Assembly (NCBI RefSeq): GCF_000412335.2
Contig: NZ_KE161030.1
Span: 1,787,528 to 1,851,527 of the forward strand
DNA length: 64,000 nt
Direction: 5' to 3'
DNA from: Cedecea davisae DSM 4568
GTDB taxonomy: Bacteria; Pseudomonadota; Gammaproteobacteria; Enterobacterales; Enterobacteriaceae
The notes under the pieces were generated by a model, which saw nothing but the letters and a program-made list of their open reading frames with translations, did no database searches and had not been told where the DNA came from. Positions 39,479 through 49,083 of the stretch are shown here, piece by piece; position 1 is the first letter of the stretch, and each line of letters begins with the position of its first letter. Position numbers and translations under genes: made by a program.

Positions 39479-39857
39479 AGGCGATGTTAAAAACAGACCG
39501 GTTGTGCTGACAAGCTTCGTTGTTTGATTTTGATAACCTGATTGCAAAATATCATTAACATTTAGCTATGGGTAGCAACATAAGCGATTTATATCAGAAG
39601 AATTTTTGCTCAGCAGGATAACCAGATAGTGCCGAAAAGCGGCATCGCCAGCAGAATTTAGCCTCGCCTGTTTTAGTTAATTTATTGTTAATTTAGAATC
39701 TGCCGGGCGGCGATTCCTCATAACACGATGTTATGTAATACGCTGAAACAAATTACTTTTTAGGCGCTGCAAAGCAGATCACAAAACGGAAATTCTTCCA
39801 CCTGGCCGACTCGCCAGGCTCTACGCTTTCAGCAATATCCACTGGAGGCATGACATC
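39479..39857. promoter_or_regulatory. Divergent promoter region between the PcaQ-like gene and ydcJ
   Basis: The 379-bp gap is AT-rich and contains no ORF with similarity. Promoters of both divergent genes must lie in it. No clear LysR-type T-N11-A inverted repeat or PcaQ-type site was picked out with confidence. Confidence 0.4.
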
Positions 39858-41201
39858 ATGGCGAACACCATCACGGCCGATGAGATTCGGGACAAATTTT
39901 CGCAAGCTATGTCGGCGATGTACCAGCAAGAAGTGCCGCAGTACGGCAGTTTGTTAGAACTTGTGGCCGATGTGAATTTCGCGGTGCTGGAAAACGACCC
40001 GGAACTGCATCAGCAGCTGGAAAATGCCGACGAGCTGGCAAGGCTCAACGTGGAACGCCACGGCGCGATTCGGGTGGGGAAAGCGGAAGAGTTGGCCATC
40101 CTCAGGCGAGTTTTTCAGGTGATGGGGATGCACCCTGTCGGCTATTACGATCTCTCGCAGGCGGGCGTGCCGGTGCATTCAACCGCGTTTCGCCCGGTGG
40201 ATGACCAGGCGCTGGCCCGTAATCCGTTTCGCGTGTTTACCTCGCTGATGCGCCTTGAGTTGATTGATAACCCCGAACTCAGAACCCGAGCCGCTGCCAT
40301 TCTGGCGAAGCGGGATATTTTTACCCCGCGCTGCCGCGAAATGTTGGATCTCTATGAGCAACAAGGCGGTTTTAGCGAAGCGCAGGCCGATGAGTTTGTG
40401 GCCGAGGCGCTGGAAACATTCCGCTGGCACCAGCACGCAACGGTTGACGCCGAAACCTACCGCGCGTTGCATGATGAGCACCGGCTGATCGCCGATGTAG
40501 TCTGCTTCCGTGGCTGCCACATTAACCACCTGACCCCGCGCACGCTCGATATCGACCGCGTGCAGTCGCTGATGCCGGAACGCGGAATTACCCCAAAAGC
40601 CATTATCGAAGGGCCGCCGCGCCGCGAGCGCCCGATTTTACTGCGCCAGACCAGCTTTAAAGCGCTGGAAGAGCCTATTTTGTTCGCCGGTGAGCATCAC
40701 GGAACGCATACCGCCCGTTTCGGCGAAATAGAACAGCGCGGCGTAGCGCTGACGCCGAAAGGCCGGGCGCTGTACGACGAACTGCTGCTGGCGGCGGGCA
40801 ACGGCACGGATAATCTCAGCCACCAGCAGCATTTACACGAAGTGTTCAGCCGTTTCCCGGACAGCGACGCGCTGCTGCGCCGCCAGGGGCTGGCCTATTT
40901 CCGCTATCGTTTGACGCCCGTTGGCGAAATGCACCGCCACTCAATCAAGCCAGGCGACGACCCGCAGCTGCTTATAGAACGCGGCTGGCTGGTGGCGCAG
41001 CCGGTTATTTATGAAGATTTCCTCCCGGTCAGCGCGGCGGGTATTTTCCAGTCAAACCTTGGCAGCGACGGCGGGCAACGGCAGCACGGCCATTCCAGCC
41101 GCAGCGAGTTTGAACAGGCCCTTGGCGCAGAGGTTGCAGACGAGTTCGCCCTCTATCAGCAGGCCGAGGATCGCAGTAAACGCCGTTGCGGTTTGCTGTA
41201 A
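39858..41201 (+). CDS. ydcJ: 2-oxoadipate dioxygenase/decarboxylase HglS (YdcJ)
   Basis: 447 residues, exactly the length of E. coli YdcJ, and highly similar throughout. The family (VOC/HglS, DUF1338) oxidises 2-oxoadipate to 2-hydroxyglutarate and CO2 with Fe(II). Conserved are the metal-site GVPVHSTAFRPVD (about residues 103-115), FRGCHINHLTPRTLDID (with His ligands) and the C-terminal ERGWLVAQPVIYEDFLPVSAAGIFQSNL. The role in lysine breakdown is known from other bacteria. It probably heads an operon with the esterase gene, 41 bp on. Confidence 0.93.
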   Translation: MANTITADEIRDKFSQAMSAMYQQEVPQYGSLLELVADVNFAVLENDPELHQQLENADELARLNVERHGAIRVGKAEELAILRRVFQVMGMHPVGYYDLSQAGVPVHSTAFRPVDDQALARNPFRVFTSLMRLELIDNPELRTRAAAILAKRDIFTPRCREMLDLYEQQGGFSEAQADEFVAEALETFRWHQHATVDAETYRALHDEHRLIADVVCFRGCHINHLTPRTLDIDRVQSLMPERGITPKAIIEGPPRRERPILLRQTSFKALEEPILFAGEHHGTHTARFGEIEQRGVALTPKGRALYDELLLAAGNGTDNLSHQQHLHEVFSRFPDSDALLRRQGLAYFRYRLTPVGEMHRHSIKPGDDPQLLIERGWLVAQPVIYEDFLPVSAAGIFQSNLGSDGGQRQHGHSSRSEFEQALGAEVADEFALYQQAEDRSKRRCGLL

Positions 41202-41242
41202 ACGCGCTACCCTGCTGGAGTGTCAGTAACAAGGAACAGCAG

Positions 41243-42745
41243 ATGGAACAAGTTGTTAGCGTTGCTCAGGGGAGACTGAGCGGCGTTCTTCAGGGGAAAG
41301 TTGCGGTCTATCGCGGCATCCCCTTTGCCGCTCCGCCGGTGGGTGAACTGCGCTGGCGGGCACCTCGTCCCCCGGCGCACTGGCAGGGTATCCGCCAGGC
41401 GGATACATTTGCGCCTGCATGCTGGCAAAGCCTCGAATACTGCAAAGCGGTTGGCGGCGGCGATCCCGGCCAGTTTTCTGAAGATTGCCTGTATCTCAAT
41501 ATCTGGACCCCGGCCCGGCGGGATGCGGAGCCGCTGCCGGTTATGGTCTGGCTGCACGGTGGGGGCTACACTATCGGCGCAGGCTCGCTGCCGCCCTACG
41601 ATGGAGCAGCCTTCGCCTCGCGGGATGTAGTCCTGGTGACGGTGAATTACCGTCTTGGCCATCTCGGCTTTTTCGCCCATCCGGCGCTGGATGAAGAAAA
41701 TCCAGACGGCCCGGTTCATAATTTCGCGCTTTTAGACCAAATTGCTGCCCTGAAATGGGTGCAGGAAAATATCGCTGCTTTCGGCGGCGACGCGGGGAAT
41801 GTCACGCTGTTTGGCGAGTCTGCCGGGGCGCGTAGCGTGCTTTCGCTGCTGGCGTCGCCGCTGGCGAAAAACCTTTTCCACAAAGGTATTATACAAAGCG
41901 CCTACACGTTGCCGGATGTCGACAGGAAGAAAGCCCTGAAACGTGGCGTAGCGCTGGCCGGTCATTACGGGCTGCAAAATGCCACAGCGGATGAACTCCG
42001 CGCTCTGCCTGCGGATGGGCTGTGGGCGCTTGAAGGGCCGCTTAACATTGGTCCAACGCCAATCTCCGGCGACGTCGTGCTGCCTGAGCCGATGCTGGAT
42101 ATATTCTTCGCCGGGCGTCAGCACCGCATGCCCTTGATGGTCGGGAGCAACAGCGACGAGGCAAGCGTGCTGAGCTACTTCGGCATCGATCCTGCCGGGC
42201 AGGTCGAACTGCTGCGCCGGGAGCGGCGTTTCGGACTGGGGCTTATCAAACTGCTGTATCCCGGAGTGAAAGGGGATGCCGAACTCGGGCGACAGGTGTG
42301 CCGCGATATGGCTTTTACCACGCTGGGTTTTGTTGTGATGCAGGCCCAGCAGCGGGTCAATCAGCCCTGCTGGCGCTACTATTTTGATTATGTGGCGGAG
42401 GCGGAACGTAAAATCTATGCCAACGGCACCTGGCACGGCAACGAAGTGCCGTATGTTTTTGACACGTTAAGTCTGACGCCACCCGCAAGTGAATACGTCA
42501 ACCAAAACGATCTCACGTTTGCCGGGCAAATTTGTGACTACTGGACCCGTTTTGCCCGCAGCGCCGGTCCCCACAGTAAAGCGATACCGGGCCCGCTAAG
42601 CTGGCCTGCCTGCGTTCGCGGCAAGGACCGAACGATGCGGTTAGGCGTTCACTCGCGGGCGCGGTTCAAAGTGGAAAACCGCTTTATGCGCATGAGAATG
42701 CAGCTGTTTAAGCGGGTCATGAAGCATCACGTCAGCCTTGACTGA
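41243..42745 (+). CDS. Type-B carboxylesterase/lipase family protein
   Basis: 500 residues from ATG 41243, with AAGGAAC upstream. Alpha/beta hydrolase of the carboxylesterase type-B family (PF00135). The nucleophile elbow is GESAGA (about residue 196), the oxyanion hole motif VWLHGGGYTIG precedes it, and the triad is completed by NSDEASV and GTWHGNEVPYVF. There is no signal peptide, so it is cytoplasmic. It follows hglS closely. Substrate is unknown; release of an acid for the HglS step is only a guess. Confidence 0.87.
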   Translation: MEQVVSVAQGRLSGVLQGKVAVYRGIPFAAPPVGELRWRAPRPPAHWQGIRQADTFAPACWQSLEYCKAVGGGDPGQFSEDCLYLNIWTPARRDAEPLPVMVWLHGGGYTIGAGSLPPYDGAAFASRDVVLVTVNYRLGHLGFFAHPALDEENPDGPVHNFALLDQIAALKWVQENIAAFGGDAGNVTLFGESAGARSVLSLLASPLAKNLFHKGIIQSAYTLPDVDRKKALKRGVALAGHYGLQNATADELRALPADGLWALEGPLNIGPTPISGDVVLPEPMLDIFFAGRQHRMPLMVGSNSDEASVLSYFGIDPAGQVELLRRERRFGLGLIKLLYPGVKGDAELGRQVCRDMAFTTLGFVVMQAQQRVNQPCWRYYFDYVAEAERKIYANGTWHGNEVPYVFDTLSLTPPASEYVNQNDLTFAGQICDYWTRFARSAGPHSKAIPGPLSWPACVRGKDRTMRLGVHSRARFKVENRFMRMRMQLFKRVMKHHVSLD

Positions 42746-43583
42746 GCAACTCATGGCAAAATGCTTCAAGCCCGGCGGCGTGCTCGCTGCCGGGTTTAAC
42801 CGCCAGACGGTAGCCCGCACCGGTTTTTACACTGCGATCAAACGGCCTGACCAGCCGCCCGGTACGAATATCTTCTGCCACCAGCGTTTCATCGGCGATG
42901 GCGATCCCAAACCCCTGAATAGCGGCGCTGATGGCGAGATCCATAGTGTCAAAATGCTGATTTTTACTCATTGCCTGCCAGGGCGCAGAAAACCCGGTCT
43001 GCCAGAGTGACCAGTCGGTGCGGTCCCGCGTTGGGTGCAAAAATGTCAGTCTTTCCCAGCCGCTATCTTCTTTTGGCAGCAGGCTCTGGCTTACAACCGG
43101 CGTCAGCGCCTCCTCGAACAACAGCGTGCCGGTTTTCGCCGACTGCCCAAAAACAATTGCCGCGTCAAACGGCTCATTTTTGAAGTTCACGCCGTGCTCA
43201 ACGGTCGTGGTCAGCGCAACCTGTAGCTCCGGCATGCGTTGTTCAAGCTGAATCAGCTTTGGCACCAGCCAGCGCATCGCGCAGGTTGGCGCTTTAAGAC
43301 GAATAATTTCTGGCTTGTGGCAGGCGCGGTCGGCTACGTCCAGCAGATTATTGAACGCGCTTTGTAATTCCGGGAGCAGGGCGCTGCCCTGTGGCGTAAG
43401 GCGCAGCCCGCGCGCGTGGCGTTCAAAAAGCGCAAAGCCAAGCCACTGTTCGAGGGCGGCAATTTTGCGGCTGACGGCGCCCTGGGTGAGGCAAAGTTCC
43501 TTCGCGGCCCTGGTCAGGTTCAGGTGCCTGGCGGTGACGAGAAAAGCGTCCAGAGTATTCAGGGGAAAATTGCGCCGCGTCAT
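42732..43583 (-). CDS. LysR-family regulator, GcvA-like
   Basis: 283 residues from ATG 43583 (GGAGAG upstream). The upstream in-frame extension of 59 codons lies across the divergent promoter and is discarded. The N-terminal HTH is LDAFLVTARHLNLTRAAKELCLTQGAVSRKIAALE, then the substrate domain with the GcvA-type ATCAMRWLVPKL region. It overlaps the end of the convergent esterase gene by 14 bases. It is divergent from the aminotransferase gene, with 118 bp between them, and probably controls it. Confidence 0.88.
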   Translation of the reverse strand: MTRRNFPLNTLDAFLVTARHLNLTRAAKELCLTQGAVSRKIAALEQWLGFALFERHARGLRLTPQGSALLPELQSAFNNLLDVADRACHKPEIIRLKAPTCAMRWLVPKLIQLEQRMPELQVALTTTVEHGVNFKNEPFDAAIVFGQSAKTGTLLFEEALTPVVSQSLLPKEDSGWERLTFLHPTRDRTDWSLWQTGFSAPWQAMSKNQHFDTMDLAISAAIQGFGIAIADETLVAEDIRTGRLVRPFDRSVKTGAGYRLAVKPGSEHAAGLEAFCHELLSQG

Positions 43584-43701
43584 GATGCTCTCCGTTGAGC
43601 TATGCATTTTTTGCATGGCTATTATGACAACAATTCGATTGTCGTGGCAATCGCATCCGGATTGAATAGTTATGCAAATCGCATATTGTTCAGGAGCGGC
43701 T

Positions 43702-44871
43702 ATGGCCATGCAAACCCCGGTGCAACATCGTTCAAAACTGCCGGATGTAGGAACCACCATATTTACGGTTATCGGTCAGCTTTCCGCCCAACATAAGGCG
43801 ATCAACCTTTCTCAGGGCGCGCCCAACTTCCCCTGTGACCCGCAGCTTATTGCCGGAGTCACCAGGGCAATGCAGGAGGGGCATAACCAGTATGCGTCCA
43901 TGACCGGACTTGCGTCGCTGAAAAATCTTATTGCTGAAAAAGTCGCGGCGCTTTACGGCTCAACCTACGATCCGGCGGATGAAGTGCTGGTTACCGCCAG
44001 CGCCAGCGAAGGGCTGTATTCCGCTATCGGCGGACTGGTACACCCCGGCGACGAAGTTATCTATTTCGAACCCTCTTTTGACAGCTACGCGCCGATTGTT
44101 CGGCTCCAGGGCGCAACGCCGGTTGCCCTTAAGCTCAGCCTGCCTGACTTCACCATTAACTGGGATGAAGTGCGCGCTGCCATAACGCCGCGTACCCGCA
44201 TGATTATTGTCAACACGCCGCATAACCCAAGCGGGCAGGTGTTCAGCGCTCATGATCTCGAAATGCTGGCGGCGCTTACCCGTAATACGGATATCGTTGT
44301 CCTGTCTGACGAAGTGTACGAGCACATCGTGTTTGACGGACAAAAGCATCACGGCATGGCCACGCACCCGCAGCTTGCCGAGCGTAGCGTTATCGTTTCA
44401 TCGTTTGGCAAAACCTTCCATGTTACCGGCTGGCGCGTGGGGTACTGCCTGGCGCCCGCCGCGTTGATGGATGAGATTTGCAAGGTGCATCAGTTCCTGA
44501 TGTTTTCAGCCGATACGCCAATGCAGCACGCTTTTGCTGATTACATGAGCGATCCGCAAACTTATCTCTCGCTGGCGAGCCTTTACCAGCGCAAGCGTGA
44601 TTTAATGCAGTCTCTGCTGGCGGAGTCGCCATTCGAGCTGCTGCCGAGCGCCGGATCCTTCTTCCTGCTGGCTCGTTTTGGCCACTTCAGCGACGAGTCC
44701 GACAGCGAAATGGTGAAGCGTTTGATTACCGAATACGGAGTGGCAACCATCCCGCTCTCTGCGTTTTATACCGACGGTACCGATAACAAAATTATCAGGC
44801 TGTCATTTGCCAAAGATGAAGCCACATTACGGGCGGGCGCGCAGGCGCTGTGCCGGGTTAAGCCACGCTGA
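43702..44871 (+). CDS. PLP-dependent aminotransferase, YbdL-like (class I/II)
   Basis: 389 residues from ATG 43702 (CAGGAG upstream). Fold-type I aminotransferase: NTPHNPSGQ, SDEVYEH and the PLP lysine in SSFGKTFHVTGWRVGY (about residue 237). It resembles E. coli YbdL, which prefers methionine and aromatic amino acids, and the kynurenine aminotransferase branch, but it is a distinct copy. It is eight bases before a periplasmic binding protein gene, so the pair is an operon for uptake and transamination of an amino acid. Confidence 0.85.
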   Translation: MAMQTPVQHRSKLPDVGTTIFTVIGQLSAQHKAINLSQGAPNFPCDPQLIAGVTRAMQEGHNQYASMTGLASLKNLIAEKVAALYGSTYDPADEVLVTASASEGLYSAIGGLVHPGDEVIYFEPSFDSYAPIVRLQGATPVALKLSLPDFTINWDEVRAAITPRTRMIIVNTPHNPSGQVFSAHDLEMLAALTRNTDIVVLSDEVYEHIVFDGQKHHGMATHPQLAERSVIVSSFGKTFHVTGWRVGYCLAPAALMDEICKVHQFLMFSADTPMQHAFADYMSDPQTYLSLASLYQRKRDLMQSLLAESPFELLPSAGSFFLLARFGHFSDESDSEMVKRLITEYGVATIPLSAFYTDGTDNKIIRLSFAKDEATLRAGAQALCRVKPR

Positions 44872-44879
44872 AAGGGGTC

Positions 44880-45659
44880 ATGATGAAAAAAGTTTATGCG
44901 CTTAGTTTGCTTATTGGGCTGTGCTCTTCGTTTTCTGCGCTGGCGGCCGGCGAGCTGCGTTATGGCCTCGAAGCCGAATATCCGCCGTTTGAAAGCCGCA
45001 ACAGCGCGGGCGAGCTGGAAGGCTTTGATATTGAACTGGGGAAAGCGATTTGCCAGGCAGCCAGCCTCAAATGCACCTGGGTTGAAACCTCGTTTGACGC
45101 ACTGATTCCGGGGCTTGCGGCGAAGAAATTCGACGCCATCAACTCGGCGATGAACATTACCGCCCAGCGCCAGAAAAGCATTGATTTCACCCAGCCAATC
45201 TACCGGATTCCTTCCCAACTGGTGGGCAAAGAAGGCAGTGGCCTGCAAGCCACGGCGGAGGGGCTGAAAGGCAAATCTATAGGCGTTCTGCAAGGCTCGA
45301 TTCAGGAAACCTACGCGAAAGAGCACTGGGAAAAGCAGGGCGTTAGCGTAGTGTCGTACAAAGACCAGAATATGGCCTGGGCCGACCTGCTGAATGGCCG
45401 TATCGACGCCTCGCTGGTGATGTCCGCCGCCGGTCAGGCCGGGTTCCTGAGTACGCCGCAGGGCAAAGGCTTTGGCTTTATCGGCAAGCCGGTGAGCGAC
45501 GACACCATTCTCGGGAGCGGGATCGGTTTTGGTTTGCGTAAAGGTGACGCTGTCACTAAAAAAGAACTGGATGCGGCCATCGACAAAGTTAAAGCCGACG
45601 GCACCGTAACGAAGCTGGCGCAGAAATTCTTTCCCGGTATCGACGTTAGCGTGAAATAA
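44880..45659 (+). CDS. Periplasmic amino-acid-binding protein (HisJ/ArgT-like)
   Basis: 259 residues with a signal peptide ending SALA (about residues 1-22). SBP family 3: LRYGLEAEYPPFESRNSAGELEGFDIELGKAIC is the ligand-binding start, then LIPGLAAKKFDAINSAMNITAQRQKSIDFTQP. The likely ligand is a basic or other polar amino acid. No permease or ATPase gene is next to it, so it must use another system's transporter. It follows the aminotransferase gene; the second ATG at 44883 would give better ribosome spacing. Confidence 0.87.
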   Translation: MMKKVYALSLLIGLCSSFSALAAGELRYGLEAEYPPFESRNSAGELEGFDIELGKAICQAASLKCTWVETSFDALIPGLAAKKFDAINSAMNITAQRQKSIDFTQPIYRIPSQLVGKEGSGLQATAEGLKGKSIGVLQGSIQETYAKEHWEKQGVSVVSYKDQNMAWADLLNGRIDASLVMSAAGQAGFLSTPQGKGFGFIGKPVSDDTILGSGIGFGLRKGDAVTKKELDAAIDKVKADGTVTKLAQKFFPGIDVSVK

Positions 45660-45929
45660 CCCCGTCAGATATCGCCCCGATAAGCGTGCAGCTCCGGGGC
45701 GATATCTCCTCGCGTGCCGCCTTTTCTTGCCGGAGAATTGCAAAATTTTCGGCTATATCTGGTTTCCATAAAAAAAACCTTCGTTCAATCCCCGGAAAGC
45801 TTCGCCGCCCATTGGATTCATTGTGAATTTTGTCTAGAGTGTGCGGTCGTACAGGTAGCAGTCTCTTGCCGCTGTTCTGCCCGCCGGGCGGGACGAAACA
45901 CATCGACACATAAGGACGATTTCTCAGGC

Positions 45930-47585
45930 ATGAATCGCAGACGTTTTATCCAGGCCTCTATGGCTCTCGCCGCTGCCTGCGGCACGCCGACCCTTGCCAC
46001 GCTGTTCTCCCGAAGCGCCTTTGCAGCCGAGTCCGGCATTGCGGACGGCCACTCCACCGCGTTCGACTTTGCGGTATTACAGGGAATGGCCCATGACCTG
46101 TCGAAGAAACCCTGGGGTGGAGCACCCCGACCGCTGCCAAATACCCTTGCCAACCTGACGCCTCAGGCCTACAACAGCATCCAGTACGATGCCGATCATT
46201 CGCTGTGGAACAATATCGACAATCGCCAGCTCGACGTGCAGTTTTTCCACGTCGGCATGGGATTCCGCCGCCGCGTCAGAATGTTTTCCCTGGACTCCGC
46301 AACCCACCAGGCTCGCGAAATCCACTTCCGCCCGGAGCTGTTTAACTACAACGACGCGGGCGTCGATACCAGGCAGCTTGAAGGCCAGACCGATCTCGGT
46401 TTTGCCGGCTTAAAAGTGTTTAAAGCGCCAGAACTTGCCCGCCGTGACGTCGTTTCATTCCTCGGCGCCAGCTACTTCCGCGCCGTGGACAGCACATATC
46501 AGTATGGCCTTTCCGCGCGTGGCCTGGCCGTTGACACCTTTACCGATACGCCGGAAGAGTTCCCGGACTTCACCTCGTTCTGGTTCGAAACGCCTAAAGC
46601 TTCCGACACTACTTTCGTGGTTTATGCCCTCCTGGACAGCCCGAGCGTCACCGGCGCGTATAAGTTCACCATCAGCTGCGAGTCCGAGCGCGTAGTGATG
46701 GATGTGGATAACCACCTGTTTGCCCGCAAAGACATCAAGCAATTGGGCATCGCGCCGATGACCAGCATGTTCGCCTGCGGAACCAATGAACGCCGCACCT
46801 GCGACACCATTCATCCGCAAATTCATGACTCAGACCGCCTGGCCATGTGGCGCGGCAACGGCGAGTGGATCTGCCGCCCGCTGAATAACCCGCAAAAGCT
46901 GCAATTCAACGCGTTTATGGATGAGAACCCGAAGGGCTTCGGCCTGTTGCAGCTGGATCACGATTTTGCCAGCTATCAGGACATCATGGGCTGGTACAAC
47001 AAGCGCCCGAGTCTGTGGGTGGAGCCGCGCAACAAGTGGGGCAAAGGCACCGTTGGCCTGATGGAGATCCCGACCACCGGCGAAACGCTGGATAACATCG
47101 TCTGCTTCTGGCAGCCGGAAAAGCCGGTGAAAGCCGGGGATGAGTTTGATTTCAAATACCGCCTCTACTGGAGCGGTCTGCCGCCGGTTACTACGCCGCT
47201 GGCGCGCGTTTACGCCACCCGCACCGGCATGGGCAGCTTCCCGGAAGGCTGGGCGCCGGGCGAGCACTTCCCGGAAAAATGGTCGCGCCGCTTTGCCATC
47301 GACTTTGTAGGCGGTGACCTGAAAGCCGCCGCGCCGAAGGGCATTGAGCCGGTCATTACGCTCTCCAACGGCGAAGCGAAGCAGGTTGAGATCCTCTACG
47401 TCGAGCCGTTTGACGGTTACCGCATTCTGTTTGACTGGTATCCGACCAACGACTCCACCGACCCGGTTGAGATGCGCATGTTCCTGCGTTGCCAGGGTAA
47501 GGCCATCAGTGAAACCTGGCTTTATCAGTATTTCCCGCCGCCGCCGGACAAGCGTAAGTACGTCGACGACCGCGAAATGCGTTAA
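45930..47585 (+). CDS. opgD: OpgD, periplasmic glucan biosynthesis protein
   Basis: 551 residues, the E. coli length, and closely similar. The N-terminal twin-arginine signal [15 protein letters not shown] precedes SRSAFA cleavage. The body is the MdoG/MdoD family domain. It works in the periplasm in the trimming of osmoregulated periplasmic glucans. The ORF runs 72 codons upstream of ATG 45930 with no similarity. A terminator follows at 47592. Confidence 0.96.
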   Translation: MNRRRFIQASMALAAACGTPTLATLFSRSAFAAESGIADGHSTAFDFAVLQGMAHDLSKKPWGGAPRPLPNTLANLTPQAYNSIQYDADHSLWNNIDNRQLDVQFFHVGMGFRRRVRMFSLDSATHQAREIHFRPELFNYNDAGVDTRQLEGQTDLGFAGLKVFKAPELARRDVVSFLGASYFRAVDSTYQYGLSARGLAVDTFTDTPEEFPDFTSFWFETPKASDTTFVVYALLDSPSVTGAYKFTISCESERVVMDVDNHLFARKDIKQLGIAPMTSMFACGTNERRTCDTIHPQIHDSDRLAMWRGNGEWICRPLNNPQKLQFNAFMDENPKGFGLLQLDHDFASYQDIMGWYNKRPSLWVEPRNKWGKGTVGLMEIPTTGETLDNIVCFWQPEKPVKAGDEFDFKYRLYWSGLPPVTTPLARVYATRTGMGSFPEGWAPGEHFPEKWSRRFAIDFVGGDLKAAAPKGIEPVITLSNGEAKQVEILYVEPFDGYRILFDWYPTNDSTDPVEMRMFLRCQGKAISETWLYQYFPPPPDKRKYVDDREMR

Positions 47586-47591
47586 TCATCC

Positions 47592-47625
47592 AGCCCCGCC
47601 GTGTAAAAGCAGCGGGGCTTTTTTT
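47592..47625 (+). terminator. Terminator of opgD
   Basis: AGCCCCGC pairs with GCGGGGCT around an inner GTGTAAAAGCA loop, followed by seven T. It lies between convergent opgD and hicB. Confidence 0.85.
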
Positions 47626-47986
47626 AACGAGCTTTTAGCTGTTTTGCCAGGGCGTCAATAATGTAGCTGTTAAGAGACATACGCTGTTCTGCCGCAGCCA
47701 GCGCGAGGCGCTCGCCTAATGATTCAGGGTAGCGAAGCGTAAAGGTTTTCACTTTTTCCTCTTTCTCAAAAGGTTCAATGCCGCTTTCCCGGCAGTCCTC
47801 GATATACAGCTGCAGCGACTTTTCGCCTTCCCGCTGTAGCCCCGGCGCGCTGTCAGCCACAAAGTCGCAATAGCCCGTCAGCCCGAGAAATTTGCCACGG
47901 AACAGATTGATTTCGGGTATCCAGGCGATTAGCGCTGGCTGGCCGTTGATAATCATAATGTTAGGCAGTGCTTGTGCTGTGGTCAT
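47624..47986 (-). CDS. hicB: HicB-family antitoxin
   Basis: 120 residues. The N-terminal part (about 10-65) is the HicB-type partial RNase H fold with LIAWIPEINLFRGKFLGLTGYCDF, and the C-terminal KVKTFTLRYPESLGERLALAAAEQRMSLNSYIIDALAKQL is a ribbon-helix-helix DNA-binding domain, so it should repress its own operon. It overlaps hicA by four bases (ATGA). The pair is inserted between opgD and rimL, which are separated only by ydcH in E. coli. Confidence 0.9.
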   Translation of the reverse strand: MTTAQALPNIMIINGQPALIAWIPEINLFRGKFLGLTGYCDFVADSAPGLQREGEKSLQLYIEDCRESGIEPFEKEEKVKTFTLRYPESLGERLALAAAEQRMSLNSYIIDALAKQLKAR

Positions 47987-48258
47987 GGCGTTACTCCAAT
48001 GCTCTCAAACCATTCTTTTACGTTATTAATCGCACCCTTGTCGGTATCAGGTGAGGGATGGGGTCGGTGAAAATGAGCGATGCTACCGTTGAGCAGAAAG
48101 CGCACCCGGGAGCCGCTGCCCTGGCTTACTTCACCGCCTGATGCCAGAACCAGCATTTCAATATCCTGCCATTTAATGCCTGAAGGCACCGGGCGGGCAA
48201 AAATTTGAATTAGCGTCTGATGATGTTTTTTTCTGAGGTAGTCCTTGCCATATCCCAT
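47983..48258 (-). CDS. hicA: HicA-family mRNA interferase toxin
   Basis: 91 residues. The HicA core has the double-stranded-RNA-binding-like layout: IKWQDIEMLVLASGGEVSQGSGSRVRFLL, then SIAHFHRPHPSPDTDKGAINNVKEWFESIG, with the catalytic His in the HFHRPHP segment. In this family the toxin cleaves mRNA and is held by HicB. AAGGA precedes ATG 48258. Two palindromic operator-like repeats lie upstream. Confidence 0.9.
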   Translation of the reverse strand: MGYGKDYLRKKHHQTLIQIFARPVPSGIKWQDIEMLVLASGGEVSQGSGSRVRFLLNGSIAHFHRPHPSPDTDKGAINNVKEWFESIGVTP

Positions 48259-48268
48259 GAATCCTTCC

Positions 48269-48330
48269 GTGACTTCAAATTATGATGTCATCATAGCATA
48301 CAGGGTTTTGACGTCAATTTATGAAGTCAC
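48269..48330. promoter_or_regulatory. Inverted 22-bp operator pair upstream of hicAB
   Basis: GTGACTTCAAATTATGATGTCA (48269-48290) and the inverted copy ending ATGAAGTCAC (48309-48330) differ at few positions. They bracket the expected hicA promoter just before ATG 48258 and fit RHH-type HicB autoregulation. Confidence 0.6.
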
Positions 48331-48528
48331 TTTGCGCGATGTTTTCCAGATTTTGATAAAAGTCAGGTCGGGCAGGAGGGCGGTTATTCAAGACACTTAT
48401 TGATTGATGAATTATCCATAGTGAATTTTTATGCATCACCATTTGGTGAGGCTGTCGCAGCGGATGCAATTTTCGGGAAAAGTGACATAAGATAAGCGTC
48501 ACCTGTTTAATAACGCCGGAGCCTGAGT

Positions 48529-49083
48529 GTGGAAAATAATGAAGAATGGCGGGATGAAATCATCGAGGTAGACGGTCAAATAGCGCTGCATTCGGTTAGC
48601 GATAAGTACGTTGAGCCGCTATTTTCACTGATCCAACGTAACAAAAACTGGCTGCAAAAGGCGATGAACTGGCCACAGTTTGTCACAACCACTGAAGATA
48701 CGCGCAAAACCGTTCAGAGCAACCTTATGCTGCATCATCGCGGTTACGCGAAGATGTTTATGATCCTCTATCGCGATGAGCTGGTAGGCGTATTTTCGTT
48801 TAACCAGATAGTGCCGACCGACAAAACGGCCTACATCGGTTATTGGTTAAGTGAAGATATGCAGGGGAAAGGTATTGTTTCTGCGGCGCTGGAAGCGGTT
48901 ATCGGTAAATATTCCGCAGAGGGAACGGTGCGGCGCTTTGTGATTAAATGCATCGTCACGAATATTGCCAGCAATAGCGTCGCAACGCGCAATGGATTCA
49001 CCCTTGAAGGCTGCCTGAGGCAGGCCGAATATCTGAACGGCGAGTTCCACGACCAGAATATTTACGGACGCATCGTCGACTAA
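48529..49083 (+). CDS. rimL: Ribosomal-protein-serine acetyltransferase RimL
   Basis: 184 residues (E. coli 179), GNAT family, N-terminal acetylation of ribosomal protein L12 to L7. The acetyl-CoA site is GYWLSEDMQGKGIVSAALEAV, followed by NIASNSVATRNGFTLEGCLRQAE. The start is GTG 48529, with GGAG upstream. Convergent with ydcK, as in E. coli, with the stops adjoining at 49083/49084. Confidence 0.93.
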   Translation: MENNEEWRDEIIEVDGQIALHSVSDKYVEPLFSLIQRNKNWLQKAMNWPQFVTTTEDTRKTVQSNLMLHHRGYAKMFMILYRDELVGVFSFNQIVPTDKTAYIGYWLSEDMQGKGIVSAALEAVIGKYSAEGTVRRFVIKCIVTNIASNSVATRNGFTLEGCLRQAEYLNGEFHDQNIYGRIVD

